A stretch of DNA of 25,819 nt from a virus: IMG/VR virus record IMGVR_UViG_3300025679_000019, positions 1 through 25,819 of that record. One strand, written 5' to 3'. Shown one piece after another: positions 13,781 through 21,619 of this stretch. Both the position numbers and the translations under genes were made by a program. The notes under the pieces are model-generated. The model saw only the letters and a program-made list of their open reading frames with translations, searched no databases and was not told where the DNA came from. How positions within the stretch are numbered: position 1 is the first letter of the stretch; each line of letters begins with the position of its first letter.

Positions 13781-15156
13781 AAACCCAACAGTCAGCCAAT
13801 ACGGCGCGGGCCACAGTGGACTTCATTTGCCCCACGTTCAACAGCCATACCGTAAATAATTTCGTCAATTCCTTGGTTCGCTTCACGGCTGAACCGTTCC
13901 GACTCATCCTCGTCAACAACGGGGACAAGTGGCCCGCGTCAGCCATCCCCGACGACTCCCGCATCGTCGTCTTAAACGCCGGGAATAACCTCGGATGGAT
14001 GGGCGGGATTAACGGGGGACTTGAGTGGGCATTGGCGCACGATCCGGCAAAGTACATTTGCTTCATCAATGACGACGTTCAAATCATGGAGCATGACTAC
14101 GGCTGGCTACCCAAGATGATCGCCGCCTTTGATAAGCCGGGAGTCGGTGCCGTCGGTCCCACTTCAAACGCGATCATGGGCTATCAGTCCTTCAACCATA
14201 TCGGCTTGCCCCCGTACCTCGAAACGGCGGCTCTCTCCGGTATGTGTATGCTCGTCAAAAGAGAAGTAATCGAGAAGATTGGGAACCTCGACGAGTCTTT
14301 GCCGGGAGGAGACGACCTTGATTATTCTATCCGAATTCGCAACGCGGGCTATCGCCTTGGCATCTGTCGTCGTACTTTTCTTTACCACCATTACGCTGCT
14401 ACTGGTAAGCGTGTCCATGGTGAATACTGGGACTCCCAGGCCCATTCCGAAGCCATCAACGCGGCCCTGATTAAGAAGCATGGCTTCAAGACTTGGTACA
14501 CGACGACCAACAATATGCTTCCGGGAGCGGGTGGATTCGATTTCATCAAGTCCGAGGAGAAACTAGCCCTTGAAGAACTGGCCCCGCATCTTGACGGAAA
14601 GGTCCTCGACCTCGGATGCGGAGGCAAGAAAATTGACCCGCGAGTTATTGGCGTCGATATCCGGCCAAACGGAGACTACGGCGTCGGATACAACGCCCTT
14701 ATCCCTTCGGGCGGGGAAGTGGCTTGCGATGTGGTCAAACTTGACCCATTCGCGGATCGGTCGGTAGACGCCATCCTCGCCAAGCATCTAACCGAGCATA
14801 TCCTAGACGTTCCGAAGGCGTTGCGCGAATGGTCCAGGGTTTTGAAGTACGGCGGTCAGCTTGTCATCATCGTGCCTGACTGGCGATACTGCGAAGCTAT
14901 TTCCTGCGATCCGAGCCATGTCCATGCGTTCACCCCTGAAAGCCTCAAGTCTATAATCGAGGTTTCCACGGACCTGACTATAACGCGAACGGAAAGCGTT
15001 GAGCCCGGCTACGTGTTCATGATTTCTTGCCAAAAGAAACCATTAGTCATCAGCGAGTACGTCCAGATGAACTACGCCGAGGATATTTGGGAGTCGCGGG
15101 AGTGCGACCGACTCAACATGCCCGTCGAAATGCGAATGTGCGCGGTGGCGGCATGA
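13777..15156 (+). CDS. Bifunctional glycosyltransferase family 2 - SAM methyltransferase
   Basis: This 459-residue fusion has a GT2 domain (about 1-245): FICPTFNS, NNLGWMGGINGGLEWAL, FINDDVQI (D99/D100), SGMCMLVKREVIEKIG, GGDDLDYSIRIRNAGYRLG (D179/D180/D182) and YHHYAATGK. A class I methyltransferase domain (about 260-420) follows: VLDLGCGG (276-283), GVDIRP (D294), HLTEHILD and a VLKYGGQLVIIVP strand. A bifunctional enzyme of this sort could add a sugar (often rhamnose-type) and methylate it. TTG 13777 overlaps the prior stop (TTGA); upstream GTG candidates lie inside the previous gene. Both catalytic cores look complete. Confidence 0.85.
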   Translation: MKTQQSANTARATVDFICPTFNSHTVNNFVNSLVRFTAEPFRLILVNNGDKWPASAIPDDSRIVVLNAGNNLGWMGGINGGLEWALAHDPAKYICFINDDVQIMEHDYGWLPKMIAAFDKPGVGAVGPTSNAIMGYQSFNHIGLPPYLETAALSGMCMLVKREVIEKIGNLDESLPGGDDLDYSIRIRNAGYRLGICRRTFLYHHYAATGKRVHGEYWDSQAHSEAINAALIKKHGFKTWYTTTNNMLPGAGGFDFIKSEEKLALEELAPHLDGKVLDLGCGGKKIDPRVIGVDIRPNGDYGVGYNALIPSGGEVACDVVKLDPFADRSVDAILAKHLTEHILDVPKALREWSRVLKYGGQLVIIVPDWRYCEAISCDPSHVHAFTPESLKSIIEVSTDLTITRTESVEPGYVFMISCQKKPLVISEYVQMNYAEDIWESRECDRLNMPVEMRMCAVAA

Positions 15157-16019
15157 AGATCATCGTTTCCTACGAGGACCGCGTTAGGCCCGATTCAACT
15201 GGAATCTATTTTAAACGTGCGGCTGAACAGCTTGGACATGAAGTCCAGCACGTTTACCCCGATGACATCCACAAGGTGAAGCCGGGGGACGCTGATTTCT
15301 TCCTCAAGGTTGACGACGGCCTTCCCGAACAGGTTTGGAATCCCGAACTCCATCCGTCGGCCTACTACGCCATCGACGTACACCTTGACACAGATTGGCG
15401 TTTGAAGTTCGTAGAGGCGGGGAAGTTCGATTACGTCACCGTCGCTCAGTCCTGCGGCCTTGACCTTCCATGGCACGTTAACCCGTCCTACCTGGCCCTG
15501 GGTTGCGACCCTGAGATTCACCATGTCGGGGAACGTGAAAAGGTCTACGACGGCTGTTTCATCGGTAACTTTCACACCCAACACGCCGGGGCGCGGGTTG
15601 AAACCGTCCATGCGTTCTTCGATGTGGTCCCCAAGCTCTACTTCGGAAATCGGATGTTCCGCGAGATGACCGAAAAGTACGCTCAGTCAAAACTGGTATT
15701 GAACCAGGCGATCAATCACGATGTCGGGATGCGTCCGTTTGAGGCGATGTGTTCCGGCTCTTGCCTCGTCAGCCCCCGCCTACCCGACATGGAGCGTCTT
15801 GGTTTCATAGACGGCGTTCACTACGCGGCCTATTCGGACCTTGATGAGCTTAGGTCCGTCGTCAAAGACCTCCTCGCCAATGACGCCAAGCGGGAAGGCA
15901 TCGCCAGGAATGGACGTCGCGTCTCGATTTCTCATACCTACGCCGTCCGGTTGAGAGAGTTGCTGGAAAAACTACCTAACAAAAAGGAGCTTGAACATGG
16001 CACTACTGTCAGCCGATAA
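15153..16019 (+). CDS. GT-B glycosyltransferase, CgeB-like
   Basis: This 288-residue protein resembles the CgeB/Glyco_trans_1 group: an N-terminal IVSYEDR domain, the linker YDGCFIGNF and the donor-binding block KLVLNQAINHDVGMRPFEAMCSGSCLVSP with R194-E197-A198 and G202. DLDELRSVVKDLLAN and a GIARNGRRV tail follow. In GT-B enzymes, this conserved block binds the nucleotide-sugar. ATG 15153 overlaps the methyltransferase-fusion stop (ATGA). It is the third sugar enzyme in a row. Its end overlaps the next gene by 23 nt. It is short compared with full GT4 enzymes, so the N-terminal acceptor domain is reduced. Confidence 0.75.
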   Translation: MKIIVSYEDRVRPDSTGIYFKRAAEQLGHEVQHVYPDDIHKVKPGDADFFLKVDDGLPEQVWNPELHPSAYYAIDVHLDTDWRLKFVEAGKFDYVTVAQSCGLDLPWHVNPSYLALGCDPEIHHVGEREKVYDGCFIGNFHTQHAGARVETVHAFFDVVPKLYFGNRMFREMTEKYAQSKLVLNQAINHDVGMRPFEAMCSGSCLVSPRLPDMERLGFIDGVHYAAYSDLDELRSVVKDLLANDAKREGIARNGRRVSISHTYAVRLRELLEKLPNKKELEHGTTVSR

Positions 16020-16470
16020 TCGCCTTCGCCAGAAGGTTTGCGCCGTCGAAGGAACCGTCCTACTCGTCGGTGCGGGATTCGTGGACCGGGTGATCCGGTT
16101 CGCCAAAACCCCTCCATGCTTGAAGCCTTTTATGACCAAGATTCAGGACGACGATGGATCAGACGTTCCCGTTTTCCCGGTAGTTCTTAATCTTGATCGC
16201 GGCCCCGGTCAGGAAGCCTGGAAAGAAGCGATGCGGGATGCTCAGAGCCGCGCCCGCCGAGATAAGGCGATCCCGCAGCCGCTTGAAGTTTCCGCAGACC
16301 CCAAGGAAGGTTGGGCCGTGGACAATGAGGACGTTCCTGTTATCGAGTACGACGAGAACGCGGCCACTAAGACCGCCGTTGAGTTTAAGTGCCAGGCCGA
16401 AGGATGCGGAATGGAGTTTAGATCAGAGAACGGACTTCGCATCCACAAGGCCCGCAAGAAGCACGACTAA
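15997..16470 (+). CDS. Protein with a C-terminal C2H2 zinc finger
   Basis: This 157-residue protein has a globular N-terminal part (KVCAVEGTVLLVGAGFVDRVI, PVFPVVLNLDRG) and a C-terminal classical C2H2 finger. C132, C137, H150 and H156 have spacing C-x4-C-x12-H-x5-H, with the structural F141 and L147 (FKCQAEGCGMEFRSENGLRI). This matches the eukaryotic-type finger consensus almost exactly. C2H2 fingers are rare in bacteria and phages and bind DNA or proteins. AAGGAG (15984-15989) precedes ATG 15997. Lying between glycosyltransferases and neck genes, it may be regulatory or structural; the N-terminal part is unidentified. Confidence 0.7.
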   Translation: MALLSADNRLRQKVCAVEGTVLLVGAGFVDRVIRFAKTPPCLKPFMTKIQDDDGSDVPVFPVVLNLDRGPGQEAWKEAMRDAQSRARRDKAIPQPLEVSADPKEGWAVDNEDVPVIEYDENAATKTAVEFKCQAEGCGMEFRSENGLRIHKARKKHD

Positions 16471-16479
16471 GGAGAATCT

Positions 16480-16770
16480 ATGGCTGGCGGGAACAAGCAC
16501 GGAACGGCTTACTTAACGACCTCGGGGCAGATTGGTAAGGCCGCTACGCCAATTACCATCTACGCCGTTCACGTTATAAGCACTAGCACGGCGGCGGTAG
16601 TCAAGTTCAACAACGTGGGTGTTGGAGGGACCGTCTACATTCAGGAAACGGGAACTTTGAGCAAAGGCGTCACTTTCAACTACTCGGAGGGTTTCTATCT
16701 CCCTGGCGGGGCGTACTACACCGCAGACGGAAACCAAACCTCAGTTCTCGTTTCTTACGACCAACTCTAG
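16480..16770 (+). CDS. Paralogue A of a small beta-rich virion protein candidate
   Basis: This 96-residue protein begins MAGGNKHGTAYLTTSG and ends TSVLVSYDQL. It has alternating short strands (TPITIYAVHVIS, GTVYIQETGT, SKGVTFNYSEGFYLPGG) and few charges. It is a clear paralogue of the next gene, sharing the N-terminus, the central KGVTFNYSEGFY block and the C-terminus. AAGGAG (16469-16474) precedes the ATG. Position before the tail adaptor, composition and size suit a capsid decoration, neck or head-fibre protein. No family is recognised. Confidence 0.7.
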   Translation: MAGGNKHGTAYLTTSGQIGKAATPITIYAVHVISTSTAAVVKFNNVGVGGTVYIQETGTLSKGVTFNYSEGFYLPGGAYYTADGNQTSVLVSYDQL

Positions 16771-16778
16771 GAGAAAAT

Positions 16779-17075
16779 ATGGCGGGTGGAAATAAGCACG
16801 GAACGGCTCTAGTAACGGCGGCGGGTGTTGTCGGCCTTTCTGGGAAGCCCATTACTGTCTACGCCATGAACATCATCAGCACAGGCGGGGGCGGCTCCGT
16901 TGTGACGTTGCGCGACGGGACCACTTCCTCTGGGACTATCTACATCGCGGAAACCGGGACTACGAGCAAAGGGGTGACTTTCAACTACTCCGAGGGTTTT
17001 TACTTTCCCGATGGTCTTTACGTTTCCGTTGACGCGAACCTGACTTCTGTTTTGATTTCTTACGACCAACTCTAG
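16779..17075 (+). CDS. Paralogue B of a small beta-rich virion protein candidate
   Basis: This 98-residue paralogue of the preceding gene begins MAGGNKHGTALVTAAG and ends TSVLISYDQL. It differs most in a Gly-rich turn (ISTGGGGSVVTLRDGTTSSG) where the first copy has a shorter segment. The AGGAG ribosome site overlaps the stop of copy A. Two divergent copies suggest subfunctionalised virion subunits, for example a decoration protein and a second surface protein. No function is proven. Confidence 0.7.
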   Translation: MAGGNKHGTALVTAAGVVGLSGKPITVYAMNIISTGGGGSVVTLRDGTTSSGTIYIAETGTTSKGVTFNYSEGFYFPDGLYVSVDANLTSVLISYDQL

Positions 17076-17082
17076 AGGATAA

Positions 17083-18018
17083 ATGGCCTTCACGCTCCAA
17101 AATATCTGGGATGGAGTCGGTGACCGTCTAAACCTCGACCCCACAATTACGGCCAACCAAACCCGCCTGACGCGGTGGGCGAACATCATCATTCAGGATA
17201 TCGCCTCTAGAAATGACGGTCAGTGGGAATGGCTCTACACTAACGGATTCATTCAGACCGTCACGGACCAAACGACGGGAACCATTACCACGGTCAAGGG
17301 GAGCGCGAACTTTACCGGGCTTGGAACCGCCTTTACGACGGCCAACGCCGCCGGGTGCTATATCCAGGTTGCCAATGATACGAACTGGTATGAGGTTTCT
17401 TCGGTTTCAGGCCAGGTCCTTACTTGTACGGAGCCCGCTATCGCTTCCGCGAGTGGTCTTACATACACTTTGCGGACTACTTACTACGATTTGCCGTCGA
17501 ATTGCTGGAAGGTTCTAGACGTCAGGCAGACGAACACCCCGGCCAAACTAACCTGTCTTGGGATTTACTCGCTCGACCTGTTCCAGCCCGACATTAACAC
17601 GACCTCAAACCCGACGGGATATTTCCTTTTCGGCCTCGACCCTAAGATAGCGGTCAGCGCGGCCAAGCAGGAGCAGATAGCGTTCTTCCCTTGCCCCGAC
17701 TCCCTCTACAATATCCAGTTCCGCTACCAACTCATTCAAACCGATTTGGCTACGAACACCGATATCCCGCTCATCCCTGTGGTCTATCAAAACGTCCTCT
17801 ATGATGGCGTGGAGTGGTTGGGAAACAAGTTCCTGAACGACCCCGGCGAGGAAAAGTGTAAAGCGATGTACGAGAACGGTATCGAGAACATGATCCTGTC
17901 CGAGTCGGCCAACGGCGATTACTTTCCTATCGTCCAGTCGTCGGACAACATGATTAACCAAAACCCATTTTTGAATATGCCCGGGAATTTCCCTAGCCCC
18001 AACGGCGGTGACTACTAG
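17083..18018 (+). CDS. Head-tail adaptor, tail tubular A-like, with an inserted beta domain
   Basis: This 311-residue protein starts with a helical adaptor-like part (LQNIWDGVGDRLNLDP, LTRWANIIIQDIASR) and resumes at YYDLPSNCWKVLDVRQT, ending with FRYQLIQTD, VVYQNVLYDGVEWLG and a helix. This fits the podoviral adaptor that extends the portal (T7 gp11-type). Between these, residues 66-130 form a Gly/Thr-rich beta unit (GTITTVKGSANFTGLGTAF to SGLTYTL) that recurs twice in the next protein. GAGG lies just before ATG 17083. The stop overlaps the next start (TAGTG). Confidence 0.7.
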   Translation: MAFTLQNIWDGVGDRLNLDPTITANQTRLTRWANIIIQDIASRNDGQWEWLYTNGFIQTVTDQTTGTITTVKGSANFTGLGTAFTTANAAGCYIQVANDTNWYEVSSVSGQVLTCTEPAIASASGLTYTLRTTYYDLPSNCWKVLDVRQTNTPAKLTCLGIYSLDLFQPDINTTSNPTGYFLFGLDPKIAVSAAKQEQIAFFPCPDSLYNIQFRYQLIQTDLATNTDIPLIPVVYQNVLYDGVEWLGNKFLNDPGEEKCKAMYENGIENMILSESANGDYFPIVQSSDNMINQNPFLNMPGNFPSPNGGDY

Positions 18019-19961
18019 TGGCGAAGGTTGAAACTACCGACGATCCTAGCGTACTTCAAGACTTCTCCGGGGGTCTTAACACCCTTATTTCCCCAAACCG
18101 TTTGCCGCAGACTCAAACCCCTTCCGCGAATAATGTTTGGTACGACGACGGGGCATTGACCAAGAAGCCGGGCCAGCTACAGACCAACACCGGGACCGTG
18201 ATTGGCCGGGCGTTCTCGGGATACTCCACCCACGATTCTGTTTTCTCGGGTGCCGAGCAGATGATTATTTACGGATCGGCGGGCGTCTCCAAGAACTTCC
18301 TCTGCTATAGCGCGTTAGGTACGGACCTTAACCTTTGCGTTACGGCGACCACCGGGACGGCCTCCTGTCCCGCGAGTACGGCGGTCACTGGCGTTGGAAC
18401 GAACTGGCTTACGGGCGGGACATACGGAGTCGGGACGGCTGCTCCCGGTGCCCTGTTCATTTCCAGCAACGTGGTCGGGGTCATTCAATCCGTAAACTCT
18501 GATACGTCCCTGACCCTTACGGGAGTCTTTGGAGCGACCATCAGCGGGGCTTCCTACAACATCACGAACGGCTGGCCGTCTAGCTACCGCGTTAGCTTTG
18601 CGGACATGAATCAGAATTGTTGGATCAGCGGTTGGGGCGGGGCTCCCGTCGCCTGGGACGGGTCCAATCTTCAATTCATAAACCCCCTGCCCATCGGTAC
18701 TATCGTCACTGCCAACAACTCGACTACGGTTACGGGTACCGGGACTAAGTTCTCCTGTATCTCTGCCCTGGCGATATCTCAGGGGTTCGCGTCTATCTCT
18801 ACTCCCGACGGGAGTACTGGAACGATTCTCTCCGTCCAAAGCGATACGTCTTTGACGTTGGCCGCGAACTACCCTACGACCAATTCCGGTGGCGTCTCTT
18901 ACACTCTCCCCAATTTCCCGCAGATGGCGTACTCATTGCCGTTCTCCAACTACATTTTCGCGGCGAACAGCATAGCGGCCCCGTCCCTTGTTCAGTGGTC
19001 TAACCTGTTCCAGCCGCAAATTTGGCCCCCGTCGAATAATCAGCCCGTAAACCCTAACGACGGATTTCCTATCGTCGGTCTTTTCTACGACGGACAATCG
19101 AACTGTATCCTAAAAAATAATTCGATGTGGAAGCTAAACGGAACGGCGTTCAATCCAGCCTCCCCGACGTACACGTTGACTCAGGTATACGTCCCGTCGG
19201 ATTTCTTCATCAACAGCCCCAAGTCAGTACAGCTATTTGAACTGGCCCAAGGATTCCTCATGCTTGGTAAGAATGGGTTTTACTCCTACAACGGGGCCGG
19301 GGCCGTTTCCAAGATTCTCAAATACGACATTGTTAGATCGGAATTCGCGCAGATGAACGCTTTCAATACCGGGAACGTCCCTACGGTGACGGCTGAGCCC
19401 TCGTCAATCATCGTGAACGGTTCCTACTGGCTCCAAGTCCCTAACGCTCTCTCCGCTTTCTCAAACGTAGACAAAGAGCTTACCTACGTCATTGATAAGA
19501 CCGGGGCGTTTTGGCAGTGGCAGAGTAACGCCAACGGTGTTATCGCGGATTTCTGCTACTTCCTCGGGAACCTCTACGGGGTCAATTCTTATTCGGGCGG
19601 CACTCCTGGGATCATTCAGCTTAACCAAATAACGACCTCGGACGCTCAATCGACCGCCATCTCAGGAACATTCACGACCAAACTTATTCAGTTCAAGAAT
19701 CAGCACAGGTTTGGACTGGCCTACATTTACTACAAAAAACAGAGTGCCGGAAACCTGACTTTTTCGTATGCTATAGATGAAGGATCGTACACCAGTACGA
19801 CTATCGACATGACGACAGGGACGGGAGTTAGAACCAAGTCTGCCCCTATCTTGGTCGGACAGGTCGGGTACTCGATTCAGTTCCAGGTTTCAAACAGCAC
19901 CGCAGCGCAGAATTTTGAGATTTATTCGATTGAGTTTGACCATCAGGAATTGAGGCAATAA
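18018..19961 (+). CDS. Tail hub/stopper-like protein, tail tubular B or gp10-like
   Basis: This 647-residue protein opens with LQDFSGGLNTLISPNRLP, ANNVWYDDGALTKKPGQ, a pattern common at the start of podoviral hub proteins (P22 gp10 or T7 gp12 type). Repeated strand-turn blocks (MLGKNGFYSYNGAG, GSYWLQVPNA, GAFWQWQSNANG) suggest a beta-propeller. Two inserted beta units (about 113-182 and 227-297) each contain VTGxGTxW/F and SDTSLTL. It would plug the portal channel and seat the fibres. GTG 18018 shares a base with the adaptor stop. Length fits this class. Confidence 0.7.
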   Translation: MAKVETTDDPSVLQDFSGGLNTLISPNRLPQTQTPSANNVWYDDGALTKKPGQLQTNTGTVIGRAFSGYSTHDSVFSGAEQMIIYGSAGVSKNFLCYSALGTDLNLCVTATTGTASCPASTAVTGVGTNWLTGGTYGVGTAAPGALFISSNVVGVIQSVNSDTSLTLTGVFGATISGASYNITNGWPSSYRVSFADMNQNCWISGWGGAPVAWDGSNLQFINPLPIGTIVTANNSTTVTGTGTKFSCISALAISQGFASISTPDGSTGTILSVQSDTSLTLAANYPTTNSGGVSYTLPNFPQMAYSLPFSNYIFAANSIAAPSLVQWSNLFQPQIWPPSNNQPVNPNDGFPIVGLFYDGQSNCILKNNSMWKLNGTAFNPASPTYTLTQVYVPSDFFINSPKSVQLFELAQGFLMLGKNGFYSYNGAGAVSKILKYDIVRSEFAQMNAFNTGNVPTVTAEPSSIIVNGSYWLQVPNALSAFSNVDKELTYVIDKTGAFWQWQSNANGVIADFCYFLGNLYGVNSYSGGTPGIIQLNQITTSDAQSTAISGTFTTKLIQFKNQHRFGLAYIYYKKQSAGNLTFSYAIDEGSYTSTTIDMTTGTGVRTKSAPILVGQVGYSIQFQVSNSTAAQNFEIYSIEFDHQELRQ

Positions 19962-19962
19962 A

Positions 19963-20286
19963 ATGTTACAGAATCCAAATCAGGTTGGCGGCGCGGTCCC
20001 GGCCCAGGGGAATCCGTCCCAGGCCCCCAAGCTCTCTACACAAGCTCTCATGGCTCTACGCAAAGACCCGCAACTGATTCAGGCGGTGACTAAGGCTTTT
20101 GGAAAACCTGTCCCTCTCGACCAGTTGCCGGAACACGTTTTGACGGAGCTTGCCGGGGCCGTGGCTAAACTCGGGGTGGACGGGGCCGCTCAACTCATCA
20201 ACAAAGTTATCCCGCCCGAAATCAAGGCTCAGATCATGGCGAAGCACGGAGCGCATGGTGCGCCGATGCCTCAGGGGCCGATGTGA
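19963..20286 (+). CDS. 107-residue hypothetical protein
   Basis: The N-terminus is Gln/Pro/Gly-rich (QVGGAVPAQGNPSQAP). A helical core follows (TQALMALRKDPQLIQAVTKAF, LPEHVLTELAGAVAKLG, AAQLINKVIPPEIKAQIM), and a flexible Gly/Pro/Met tail ends it. No family is recognised. The position between hub and internal virion proteins suits a minor virion or assembly factor. ATG 19963 follows the hub stop by 1 nt; a GTGA overlap joins it to the next gene. Confidence 0.65.
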   Translation: MLQNPNQVGGAVPAQGNPSQAPKLSTQALMALRKDPQLIQAVTKAFGKPVPLDQLPEHVLTELAGAVAKLGVDGAAQLINKVIPPEIKAQIMAKHGAHGAPMPQGPM

Positions 20287-20744
20287 TTACCGCTACGACT
20301 AAAGCGACATTCGCGCGAGAAACCGTCCTGGCGATTGAGGATGAGATTAAACCTCTCATTGAGAAGCATTGGCGGGAAGTTGCCCATTTCAAGGATATTC
20401 CCCTTGACCCTGATTGGGATTACTACCGTATGCTGGATGAGCGCGGATTCCTGGGCGTATATACGGCGCGAGAGAACGGGGTCCTTATCGGATACTCCAT
20501 CTACGCGGTGAAGCCTAACCCCCACTATAAGGCGTCTCTCCAAGCCCACCAGGATATTATTTTCATCGACCCCGAAAAGAGGGGATTCGGAAAGGAATTT
20601 ATCAACTGGTGCGACGGGGAGCTAAAGTCTCTTGGCGTCCAGGCTGTCTATCATCACGTTAAGAAGGACCACGATTTTTCCCCGCTTCTACGTCGCCTTG
20701 GTTACACCTTGGTTGACCTAATCTATGCTCGGAGGCTAAGCTAA
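20283..20744 (+). CDS. GNAT-family acetyltransferase-like protein
   Basis: This 153-residue protein shows a GNAT layout: an N-terminal helical pair, GVYTARENGVLIGYSIYAV (strands 2-4), DIIFIDPEKRGFGKEFINWCD (motif A with R100-G101-x-G103, the acetyl-CoA pyrophosphate loop), then GVQAVYHHV and a C-terminal LLRRLGYTLVDLIYAR. GNAT enzymes move acetyl groups to amines. From general knowledge, GNAT-like genes recur next to ejection-protein genes in podoviruses, where an enzymatic role is unclear. GTG 20283 overlaps the previous stop (GTGA); the stop overlaps ATG 20744. Confidence 0.75.
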   Translation: MITATTKATFARETVLAIEDEIKPLIEKHWREVAHFKDIPLDPDWDYYRMLDERGFLGVYTARENGVLIGYSIYAVKPNPHYKASLQAHQDIIFIDPEKRGFGKEFINWCDGELKSLGVQAVYHHVKKDHDFSPLLRRLGYTLVDLIYARRLS

Positions 20745-21619
20745 TGGCCGTCACTGGAACTATCGTCGCCATAGGTTCTCTTGGCTATGGAATCTACGCG
20801 GGCCAACAGGCTCAGTCCGCGCAGAAATCCGCCGTCGCCCAGGCCAATCAGAACGCGCAGAACGCGCAGAAGCAACAGCAGGACCAGTATCAGCAACAGG
20901 TGGCGGCAGAAGCCGCACAGACGGCTCAGAACCTTGCTACCGAGCAACAGACCGCCTCAGACACTAAATCGGCCCAGGCTACCGCTCTAGCCCAGGAACA
21001 GGCGGCGATTGGTACCAACTCGACGACCCTACAGAACGCCTTGACCGGACAGGAGACGGCGGCTTTCGCTCAACAGTCTCCGATTATCCAGAGCCAGCTT
21101 CAAGGATCAGGTCTTGCGAACGGCGGGGCAGCGTCTGAGGCTTACGCCCGCTACCAGGCGGGTCTTGCCGCCAACGCCCAGACCGCCCTATCAAACTATC
21201 AGGTCAGCGCGGACCAACAGCTTAACCAGGACACCAACGCGGCAACCGCGAGTCAGGTCCAGTTAGCCGAACAAAACGCCATGACCAATATCGGCGTTGG
21301 CGAACAGAACATGGCGACCAACTTTGCGACCCAGGGAGCCGACAACCAAAACAACGCCGCCTACCAGTCCTACCTGACTAGCCTACAGTTGGGACAGGCT
21401 CAGTCACAGCAACAGGCGGCTAACTCTTACACCGGACTCGCGGGGACGGTTGGCGGCGGTCTTATGAGCTATTACGGCTCCCAGACAAATCCGGCCCTTC
21501 AAGCCCTACAGATGAATCAGAATGTTAACACTCTCGGGAATCAGAGCTACGTCAACAGCAACACCTACAATCCTGGCGCGACAAATGCGAACAATTCGTA
21601 TACGGGGTTCTACTCCTAA
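20744..21619 (+). CDS. Internal virion / DNA-ejection-type protein, Gln/Ala-rich
   Basis: This 291-residue protein has a short hydrophobic N-terminus (VTGTIVAIGSLGYGIYAG), then a very Gln/Ala-rich probable coiled coil (about residues 20-90, e.g. AQANQNAQNAQKQQQDQYQQ) and an Asn/Ser/Tyr-rich tail. It resembles T7 gp14-type ejection proteins in layout: an outer-membrane-inserting N-terminus with helical body. ATG 20744 overlaps the GNAT stop (TAATG), and its own stop overlaps the next gene likewise. Sequence homology was not tested. Confidence 0.6.
   Translation: MAVTGTIVAIGSLGYGIYAGQQAQSAQKSAVAQANQNAQNAQKQQQDQYQQQVAAEAAQTAQNLATEQQTASDTKSAQATALAQEQAAIGTNSTTLQNALTGQETAAFAQQSPIIQSQLQGSGLANGGAASEAYARYQAGLAANAQTALSNYQVSADQQLNQDTNAATASQVQLAEQNAMTNIGVGEQNMATNFATQGADNQNNAAYQSYLTSLQLGQAQSQQQAANSYTGLAGTVGGGLMSYYGSQTNPALQALQMNQNVNTLGNQSYVNSNTYNPGATNANNSYTGFYS

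Larger units (their letters stand above)
16480..17075 (+). repeat. Tandem gene duplication
   Basis: Two adjacent genes (16480-16770 and 16779-17075) start with nearly the same eight residues (MAGGNKHG), share TSKGVTFNYSEGFY-type cores and finish with SYDQL. The last codons are identical at the DNA level (ttcttacgaccaactctag in both). The middles have diverged, including a Gly-rich insertion in the second copy. Confidence 0.85.

Noticed and set aside
15384-15389. TTGACA inside the CgeB-like gene
   Set aside because: No -10 box at 16-19 nt and no gene start nearby; a chance match in coding sequence.
18315-18839. 174-codon minus-strand ORF
   Set aside because: Fully antisense to the hub gene, with Arg/Asp/Gly-rich shadow composition and no motif.
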